Shown here piece by piece: positions 42,849 to 47,765 of a stretch of DNA of 47,765 bases. Origin of the DNA: Aequoribacter sp003520285 (lineage in GTDB: Bacteria > Pseudomonadota > Gammaproteobacteria > Pseudomonadales > Halieaceae); contig CAXAAR010000005.1 in assembly GCA_963966765.1 (NCBI GenBank), positions 1 to 47,765 of the forward strand. Reading direction: 5' to 3'. The number at the start of each line of letters is the position of its first letter. Position 1 is the first letter of the stretch. The notes under the pieces are model-generated. The model did no database searches, was not told the DNA's origin, and worked only from the letters and a program-made list of their open reading frames with translations. A program made the translations under genes and the position numbers.

Positions 42849-42871
42849 CGGTGCTTTGACACTGCCGCTAC
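42845..42871. terminator. Inverted repeat between convergent sspB and dolP
   Basis: GTAGCGG (42845-42851) and CCGCTAC (42865-42871) form a perfect 7-bp stem with a 13-nt loop. The sspB stop codon is inside the left arm. No T-tract follows, so function as a bidirectional terminator is only possible. Confidence 0.35.
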
Positions 42872-42887
42872 TGACCCAAAGCTCGTT

Positions 42888-43460
42888 TTAGTCGAGCCAC
42901 TCGAACAAGCTCACGACGCGCTGGACACCGCCAACATCAGATACAGCCGCAATCACGCGCTCACCTTCTACGCGGTAGGCAATACCCATAAGAAATACAA
43001 CACCGTTCTCTACCACGACCTGCACTCGATTGCTTTGAATATCCTCGCGAGCAAGCAAGCGAGCCTTGATTTCCGTGCTGAGCAATCTGTCACTGGTTCT
43101 GGTCAGCAGCGAGGTAGGCGAGGCTAGCTCGAGCTCGTTATAGATTCTCCGTACCTTTGGGATCTTCGAAACCACTTGTGACGCAGTATCTTTAAGTTCG
43201 GCGCTGCCCACCTGCCCAGTGATGAGCACAAAGCCGTTGTAGGCATGGACATCAATGCGCGCATCTTTAAAGCCTTCATTGGAGGCATGAATGTTCACTA
43301 TGGCTTTGTTTGCAATAGAAGTATCTTCAATCGACTGACCCATTGAGCGTTTCGTAGGATCTTCTTTAATTGGCTCGGCCCCCATTTTTGCAAGCATACT
43401 TCCGCAGCCTGCTGTTAAAGAAAGGCTCAGTAAAATCATGGTCATAAAGGTATGCTTCAC
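42888..43460 (-). CDS. dolP: Outer-membrane BON-domain lipoprotein DolP (YraP)
   Basis: Outer-membrane lipoprotein that binds anionic phospholipid and supports envelope integrity and division-site functions in E. coli. 190 residues from GTG 43460, with AGGAG 7 nt upstream. A signal ends at lipobox LTAGC. Two BON domains follow (about 50-115 and 120-190), with GFVLITGQVGSAELKDTA and the VVFLMGIAYRVEGERVIAAVSDVGGVQRVVSLF strand-helix pattern. The start overlaps the diaA stop by 4 bp, last gene of lpoA-yraN-diaA-dolP. Confidence 0.94.
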   Translation of the reverse strand: MKHTFMTMILLSLSLTAGCGSMLAKMGAEPIKEDPTKRSMGQSIEDTSIANKAIVNIHASNEGFKDARIDVHAYNGFVLITGQVGSAELKDTASQVVSKIPKVRRIYNELELASPTSLLTRTSDRLLSTEIKARLLAREDIQSNRVQVVVENGVVFLMGIAYRVEGERVIAAVSDVGGVQRVVSLFEWLD

Positions 43461-44062
43461 GAATCGGCTCCTGTGGTGTTGAAGAATAGTGCTTGTTCGA
43501 CGAGTTCGAGCAGTCGATGTATACACATGATCTCTAGCTCGTACACAATGCTTGCCCGCTCGCTGTTAATGATAATACTAACATCAGTCGGTATCAGCAG
43601 ACTCAATAGATCGGTGAGATGTGCGTTAGCAAGTATGATGACTCCGAGCTCTTGCTCATGGGCCGCCTGTACGGCTTTTAAAATGGCTGGGTGATTGGTG
43701 TCGTGAGCTAAACACACCAGCGTGTCTTCACGGCGCCCCAGCGCTTTTATTTGGCGGCTGAAGTAATCGGCTGCAGCGCCTCCCACTACTAAACTCGATG
43801 TCGTGCTGGCACCCTGAGCTAAGTTGATGGCCGGCAGGGCCGGGCGCTCGAGTTCGAAGCGGTTGATAAAGTAACTGGTGAAAAGTTCTGCAGTAGCAGT
43901 GTCAGCGCCTAAGCCGCAGATCAGCACTTTACCATCAGAGAGTAGTGACTGTGACAGCAGATTGGCGGCTTGATCGATCTCTGGCGCCAAAGTGTCTACA
44001 TGTTCAGCAATTGCTTGAATTGAATCAGAAAACCGGTTGGCGATAAGATCATAGCGTGTCAT
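43457..44062 (-). CDS. diaA: SIS-domain protein DiaA (GmhA-like)
   Basis: A 201-residue sugar-isomerase (SIS) fold. E. coli DiaA binds DnaA and promotes timely replication initiation; the related GmhA makes heptose phosphate. Position between yraN and dolP, as in E. coli, favours DiaA. KVLICGLGADTATAELFTSYFINRFELERPALPAINLA covers the SIS core, followed by EDTLVCLAHDTNHPAILKAVQAAHE. The typical GNGGSA loop is altered to GLGADT. The ribosome site is weak. Confidence 0.88.
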   Translation of the reverse strand: MTRYDLIANRFSDSIQAIAEHVDTLAPEIDQAANLLSQSLLSDGKVLICGLGADTATAELFTSYFINRFELERPALPAINLAQGASTTSSLVVGGAAADYFSRQIKALGRREDTLVCLAHDTNHPAILKAVQAAHEQELGVIILANAHLTDLLSLLIPTDVSIIINSERASIVYELEIMCIHRLLELVEQALFFNTTGADS

Positions 44063-44082
44063 GGTGCTATTGTTACTCGGTT

Positions 44083-44433
44083 TCAGGTTACGGTAAAGGC
44101 GCTTTTTATCCAGCGCGGTGCTTCGGGCTTGCCGCTAAAGGCAACCACATCGAATCGACAATGAAGGTGCCGGTATTCTGGATGATGTGCCAGAAAGTAC
44201 AGTGCGGTATCGGCAAGTTTCCGCTGTTTCTTTTGGTCGACCGAGTCTTGGGCAGTGATGAAGCGGCCCGCTGAACGCATTCTGACCTCCACCCACACCA
44301 GCTGCTGCTTATCAAGCATAATGAGATCTATTTCCCCGTAGCGGCAGCGATAATTCGACTGAATCAGCACAAGGCCTTGGTCGAGTAAAAAATCACGAGC
44401 GATTTGCTCGTAGTAGGCGCCAGTATCGATCAT
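44083..44433 (-). CDS. yraN: YraN, UPF0102 family endonuclease-like protein
   Basis: 116-residue protein of the UPF0102 family, related in fold to Holliday-junction and restriction endonucleases. The catalytic-type pattern GEIDLIMLD then WVEVRMRS resembles a PD-(D/E)xK core, with Glu-x-Arg in place of Glu-x-Lys. Cellular role is unknown. It lies between lpoA and diaA, its conserved location in gammaproteobacteria. Confidence 0.93.
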   Translation of the reverse strand: MIDTGAYYEQIARDFLLDQGLVLIQSNYRCRYGEIDLIMLDKQQLVWVEVRMRSAGRFITAQDSVDQKKQRKLADTALYFLAHHPEYRHLHCRFDVVAFSGKPEAPRWIKSAFTVT

Positions 44434-44456
44434 TCCGGTATCCCAAATCGATCATG

Positions 44457-46223
44457 TTAGCGCTGCCGCTCTAGGCTTTGGCGATGATATTGATGCAAGG
44501 TCCAGCGATGCTGGACAATTCCCATCTCATCTATCCACTGAACCGCAATACTACCTCGAGTCATGCTTCTTAAGGGGCCGTCACCGCGGCCGACATATTG
44601 TGCGAGGTGATGGGCATCTTGTCCAAGTGCGGTGAGTCGAGCCAGAGGTGCCGACAGAGCCTGTTCGTTCGGAATCAGGTCAAAGCTCTCGATATCCAGG
44701 GTGTAGAGTCCGTCCAGGTCGCTGTGGTTGAGTTCGGTCGGTAATTGGTTAATGACCGATAGCGAATAGGCTGGGATATCGTTAGCGAAGTGAAAAGCCA
44801 GCAAAGGCTTAATTGAGCGAGCCTCTTCTGGATTGCTAGCGAGTAGGATGATGGCGTCGATATCTTGTCTACGACGATTCTGAAGATAGGTGGAAAGTCC
44901 AGCAGCGCGCCCTAATTCCCGTCGTCGGACAGTGCTATCAGATACACCAAGGGCGGCCTGAATAGCGGTCTCGTAATCTGTCTGACCACGATACGTGGCT
45001 GTGGTGACAACGTCACCACCTAAATTACTCCAGGTTTCAGTAAAGGCTACCAAGGTGCGAGCTCCCCAGTCTGAAAGGGGTCTGATAATGATGACCCTGC
45101 GTGCCTGCGAAGCATAGACCTGCTCAGCCAACGCGGTTGCTTGAGCCTCTGGACTGAGTGATAGTTGAATCCAGTTCGGTGGCGGCAGAGACAATGTTTC
45201 CAGAGAATTTAGTGCGATTGTTTTCCCGCGCGTCTGTTGGGGTGCTCGTGCCAGTGCATCGAGCTTATCTTTCTGGAGAGGGCCAATCAGCGTGGGTGGC
45301 GGGACCGACTCGTTCATCAGTCGAACTAGCTCATCGATAGTCTCTGAAGCGGTATCGACGATGGTCAGAGAGCCGCTGGCGTCACCATCCAGTTGGCGCG
45401 ATAAAATCCCATCAAGAATGGCTTCGCCTGCTACTTTAAGGCGCCCCGAGAGGGGTAAAGCGACGATAATGGCATCACTATTCACTTGGGTGTCTGCTCT
45501 ACATAACTCGGTGAGACTTGGCTGTACAGAGTCGACTTGGCTCCAAGCTTGACATAAAGCGATTCCAATACGGGCTTGTTGCGCCACCCGCGATCTGATT
45601 GCAGCCTCTAACAGCGGCAGCTCGTAACTCGCGAGTTGTTTGCTGACTCGGTTGAGTTCTGATTCGCTGAGTTCAGCGATGGCAATCGCCTGATCAAGCA
45701 CAATCTGTTCTTTTACCTTGGCGTCGGTCAGAGGGAGGTTGAGCAGATAGGAACCCTGGATCAGAATGACCGATAAGTCTCGGTGAAGTCGTGCCTGTCG
45801 ATAGAGACTCAATCGAAGTGAAATCGGATCGTACTCAAGTGCGTAGTCGACTCTACGGATCAGGTCGGTCAGGTGGTCTTTGGCTTTTGTGTACTGACCT
45901 TGCTGTATTGCGATCATCGCTTCAAGATACTGGCGCCTTTGTTCTTCCTGTGATGGCAGAGCCACTTGTCGGTAGCTCACAATGTGGCTTAAAGCGGTTC
46001 TCCATGCCCCAGCTTGCCATGCTTCCTCGGCCTCGGTCAGTGCACTGCGAATCACAGCAAGGTCGGTGTCGACCTCTTGCTTGACTGCGGCGCTTTGCGA
46101 CTCAGGAGTCAGTGGTGCTGGAATGGCTGGTCGTGACTTGGGTTGTGGCGCGCTACAACCCGCTGCGAGAGCGATTAAGAGTGCGGCGAATGGTACGAAT
46201 CTCAGCAGTTGGCAATGGGTCAT
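44457..46223 (-). CDS. lpoA: Penicillin-binding protein activator LpoA
   Basis: Outer-membrane lipoprotein that reaches through the periplasm to stimulate PBP1a. 588 residues, shorter than E. coli LpoA (about 678). The signal ends at lipobox LAAGC (Cys about 23). An N-terminal TPR-like helical domain (to about 250) is followed by a periplasmic-binding-protein fold (IVALPLSGRLKVAGEAILDGIL near 260, then a LIGPLQKDKLDALA strand). It is the first gene of a four-gene minus-strand unit and divergent from rsmI. Confidence 0.94.
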   Translation of the reverse strand: MTHCQLLRFVPFAALLIALAAGCSAPQPKSRPAIPAPLTPESQSAAVKQEVDTDLAVIRSALTEAEEAWQAGAWRTALSHIVSYRQVALPSQEEQRRQYLEAMIAIQQGQYTKAKDHLTDLIRRVDYALEYDPISLRLSLYRQARLHRDLSVILIQGSYLLNLPLTDAKVKEQIVLDQAIAIAELSESELNRVSKQLASYELPLLEAAIRSRVAQQARIGIALCQAWSQVDSVQPSLTELCRADTQVNSDAIIVALPLSGRLKVAGEAILDGILSRQLDGDASGSLTIVDTASETIDELVRLMNESVPPPTLIGPLQKDKLDALARAPQQTRGKTIALNSLETLSLPPPNWIQLSLSPEAQATALAEQVYASQARRVIIIRPLSDWGARTLVAFTETWSNLGGDVVTTATYRGQTDYETAIQAALGVSDSTVRRRELGRAAGLSTYLQNRRRQDIDAIILLASNPEEARSIKPLLAFHFANDIPAYSLSVINQLPTELNHSDLDGLYTLDIESFDLIPNEQALSAPLARLTALGQDAHHLAQYVGRGDGPLRSMTRGSIAVQWIDEMGIVQHRWTLHQYHRQSLERQR

Positions 46224-46231
46224 GATACAGT
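46223..46231 (+). promoter_or_regulatory. Candidate extended -10 promoter for rsmI
   Basis: TG-A-TACAGT (46223-46231) fits an extended -10 element, with no good -35. A start near 46238 would leave a 34-nt leader to the TTG start of rsmI. The element overlaps the start codon of lpoA on the other strand. Confidence 0.3.
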
Positions 46232-46271
46232 GTCGTTGCGCTGGTGAATGAACAGAGTTATGGAGGTTTTC

Positions 46272-47111
46272 TTGCAGCCTGGGTTATACATTGTAGCGAC
46301 TCCAATTGGGCACCTCGATGATATCACGCTTCGTGCTATAAGCCTCCTTCGTGAGGCTGATCTAGTAGCTGCCGAAGATACTCGTCATACCAAGAAGCTC
46401 CTCCAGCACCATGGGATTCAGCGTTCTCTGGTGGCGTATCATGAGCACTCAGCAACCCAGGTGCTAGCATCGCGAATAACAGAGATTGTTCAGCAAGGAG
46501 GGACCTGTGCGCTGGTGAGCGATGCGGGTACGCCGCTGATCTCTGATCCCGGTTATGACTTGGTGCGCACGCTGTCGCAAAATAATGTCGCGGTGATACC
46601 CGTGCCCGGTCCAAGCGCGCTGACAGCAGCTATCTCGGTCTCGGGATTGCCATCAGATCGATTTCTATTTCTTGGATTCCCTCCCGCTAAAAGTGCTATG
46701 CGACGGCGTTGGATGAGCGAGATTGCCTTTGAGCGCGCAACGCTGGTTCTGTACGAGGCGCCCCACAGAATTTTGGAATCTTTGTCTGATGCAGAGCATA
46801 TCTTCGGTAGTGAGCGGCCGGTGGTCATGTGCCGAGAGTTAACTAAAACCTACGAGACATTGCTCAGAGGCACATTGGCATCAGTCCTCGAAACCGTTAG
46901 AAGCGATCCCAACCAACAGCGCGGCGAGATTGTTGTAGTGATCGGTGGCGCCGATCATGTCGAGGCTGATTTCGGCGAGTCAGAGCAGCGCTTGTTGCTG
47001 GGTTTCGCTGAACATGCCCCGCCTAAAGTCGCAGCAGCAGTGGTCGGAGACTACTTGGGCATTAAGAAGAAAGCCCTGTATGACTGGCTGTTAGCTCAAA
47101 AAACCATTTGA
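46272..47111 (+). CDS. rsmI: 16S rRNA (cytidine1402-2'-O)-methyltransferase
   Basis: SAM-dependent 2'-O-methylation of C1402 in the 16S decoding centre, with RsmH. From TTG 46272 it is 279 residues; GGAGG (46262-46266) lies 5 nt upstream, ideal spacing. In-frame ATGs at 46248 and 46260 are possible but the second overlaps that site. Landmarks: LYIVATPIGHLDDITLRA, VAAEDTRHTKKLL, ALVSDAGTPLISDPGYDLV, VPGPSALTAAISVSGLPSDRF. The protein ends with a GIKKKALYDWLL helix. Neighbours lpoA and rnpB fit relatives. Confidence 0.96.
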   Translation: MQPGLYIVATPIGHLDDITLRAISLLREADLVAAEDTRHTKKLLQHHGIQRSLVAYHEHSATQVLASRITEIVQQGGTCALVSDAGTPLISDPGYDLVRTLSQNNVAVIPVPGPSALTAAISVSGLPSDRFLFLGFPPAKSAMRRRWMSEIAFERATLVLYEAPHRILESLSDAEHIFGSERPVVMCRELTKTYETLLRGTLASVLETVRSDPNQQRGEIVVVIGGADHVEADFGESEQRLLLGFAEHAPPKVAAAVVGDYLGIKKKALYDWLLAQKTI

Positions 47112-47136
47112 TTGAGAGGGGGTAAGCGCGTACTCT
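47108..47136 (+). promoter_or_regulatory. rnpB promoter
   Basis: TTGATT (47108-47113), a 17-nt spacer and TACTCT (47131-47136) place the start at about 47143, exactly where the RNase P P1 helix begins. The discriminator GCGCTC is GC-rich. The -35 contains the rsmI stop codon. Confidence 0.65.
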
Positions 47137-47142
47137 GCGCTC

Positions 47143-47482
47143 GAGTCGGTTAGGCGATCGCTGGAGGTTTAGGCCTCTGGAGGAAAGTCCGGGCTCCATA
47201 GGGCAGAGTGCCAGGTAACGCCTGGGGGGCGTGAGCCTACGGAAAGTGCAGCAGAAAGGAAACCGCCAGTGCATGCATTGGTAAGGGTGAAAAGGTGCGG
47301 TAAGAGCGCACCGCAAATCTGGTAACAGGTTTGGCGATGGTAAACCCCACTCGGAGCAAGACCAAATAGGAACTCGTATGCCGTGGCCCGCGGTGAGTTC
47401 GGGTAGGTCGCTACAGGCTAACGGCGACGTTAGTCGCAGAGGAATGATCGTCCACGACAGAACCCGGCTTATCGACCGACTC
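47143..47482 (+). ncRNA. rnpB: RNase P catalytic RNA (class A)
   Basis: Ribozyme that trims 5' leaders from tRNA precursors, with protein RnpA. The ends pair as P1: GAGTCGGT (47143-47150) with ACCGACTC (47475-47482). Conserved blocks in order are GAGGAAAGTCCGGGCTCC, AGGGCAGAGTGCCAGGTAA, AAACCGCC, GGTAAGGGTGAAA-like AAGGGTGAAAAGGTGCGG, TAAGAGCGCACCG, GGAGCAAGACCAAATAGG and the 3' CCACGACAGAACCCGGCTTATCG. About 340 nt. The tract after 47482 is T-rich (TTTATATTTTTT), but I cannot define a clear terminator hairpin. The exact 3' end is approximate. Confidence 0.97.
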
Positions 47483-47525
47483 TTTATATTTTTTATTCTA
47501 ATTTTTACGAATTGATATTCTTTTT

Positions 47526-47580
47526 GGTAATAGCACTTAAAGTGGAGTGTTATTACCTGTCTTTAGGGTTGTGTATTACC
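47526..47580. repeat. Three copies of a GGTAATA-type box upstream of mraZ
   Basis: GGTAATAGCACT (47526-47537) and AGTGTTATTACC (47546-47557) form a 12-bp inverted repeat with one G/A mismatch and an 8-nt centre. A third related half-site, GTGTATTACC (47571-47580), repeats the second arm about 24 bp on. No T-tract follows, so an operator seems likelier than a terminator. The rest of 47581-47680 shows no gene; two GTTAAA repeats lie at 47581 and 47592. Confidence 0.5.
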
Positions 47581-47680
47581 GTTAAAATATTGTTAAAGCA
47601 TTTGCTCCGACGTGCGGCGCTGGGATGCTTTTACACCTCTAATCTACTGAATTAACGACATTTTCTAGAAATCATGAGCC

Positions 47681-47710
47681 TTGACATGGGACTCCTTGCG
47701 CCTCTATAGT
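47681..47710 (+). promoter_or_regulatory. Strong sigma-70 promoter for mraZ (division and cell wall cluster)
   Basis: TTGACA (47681-47686), an 18-nt spacer and TATAGT (47705-47710). Transcription should start near 47717, directly before the TGG repeat array. mraZ itself lies off the right edge; its presence is inferred from the rsmI-rnpB-mraZ order in relatives and the array. Confidence 0.7.
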
Positions 47711-47719
47711 GTCGAAAAG

Positions 47720-47752
47720 TGGAGATAAGTGGGTAAATCTGGTTTTTTGTGG
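47720..47752 (+). promoter_or_regulatory. Probable MraZ operator: four TGG repeats at 10-bp spacing
   Basis: TGG occurs at 47720, 47730, 47740 and 47750, each exactly 10 bp apart. E. coli MraZ represses its own operon by binding TGGGN repeats separated by 5-nt spacers, also a 10-bp period. The first two repeats (TGGAG, TGGGT) fit best; the later two are TGGTT and TGGAT. Confidence 0.65.
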
Positions 47753-47765
47753 ATTTATTGGCTAT

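Noticed and set aside
1..47765. Mobile elements, CRISPR arrays, prophage or defence islands
   Set aside because: No transposase, integrase, phage, cas or restriction genes and no regularly spaced repeats were seen; the whole window reads as syntenic core genome.

Overview
The window is 47.8 kb of chromosomal core genome from a gammaproteobacterium. Evidence includes LolB, the Lpt export genes, DegS, ZapG/ZapE, SspA/SspB, a short-form HisG, an encoded-CCA tRNA-Gln beside prs, and a gene order that, from memory, closely follows the Pseudomonas aeruginosa hemA-prs block and the gatB-to-mraZ block. Tight packing (1-17 bp overlaps, few intergenic gaps) and a bc1 respiratory complex fit an aerobic, probably marine relative of the OM60/Cellvibrionales type. 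That placement is an inference. I see no insertion sequences, phage genes, CRISPR arrays or toxin-antitoxin genes.

Layout. (1) 1-3916, minus: a TPR lipoprotein, lolB, ispE, tRNA-Gln and prs (prs runs off the left edge). (2) 4067-8522, plus: hemA, prfA, prmC, then an rhlB-like DEAD-box helicase. (3) 8546-9970: cysZ (minus) and smrA (plus). (4) 9957-13158, minus: gatC-gatA-gatB. (5) 13364-20256, plus: mreB-mreC-mreD-maf-yhdP. (6) 20295-30010, minus: one long co-directional run yrbG-kdsD-kdsC-lptC-lptA-lptB-rpoN-hpf-ptsN-rapZ-ptsO-mgtE-darP. (7) 30159-34331, plus: mlaC-ibaG-murA-hisG-hisD. (8) 34334-36707: degS (minus), nif3-like (plus), zapG (minus). (9) 36843-42848, plus: zapE, rplM-rpsI, petA-petBC, sspA-sspB. 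(10) 42888-46223, minus: lpoA-yraN-diaA-dolP. (11) 46272-end, plus: rsmI, rnpB and the promoter/operator region leading to mraZ, which lies beyond the right edge.

How the genes fit together. Most of the window builds and polices the cell envelope: lipoprotein sorting (LolB), LPS core sugar and export (KdsD/KdsC, LptCAB), peptidoglycan (MurA, LpoA, MreBCD), outer-membrane lipid balance (YhdP, MlaC, DolP), and envelope stress (DegS). The rest is translation (HemA for tetrapyrroles with RF1/PrmC, GatCAB paired with tRNA-Gln, L13/S9, HPF, RsmI, DarP, RNase P RNA), nitrogen-related PTS control (PtsN/PtsO/RpoN/RapZ), histidine synthesis and respiration.

Most notable points: cytochrome b and cytochrome c1 are one uninterrupted 680-residue reading frame; mreC appears to start at a non-canonical ATT codon; prfA has a small hairpin between its Shine-Dalgarno sequence and ATG; mlaC stands without mlaFED or mlaB; rng, nit, tldD, pmbA and hisC are missing from places where relatives carry them; and the mraZ upstream region has four TGG repeats at 10-bp spacing plus three copies of an unassigned GGTAATA-type box.
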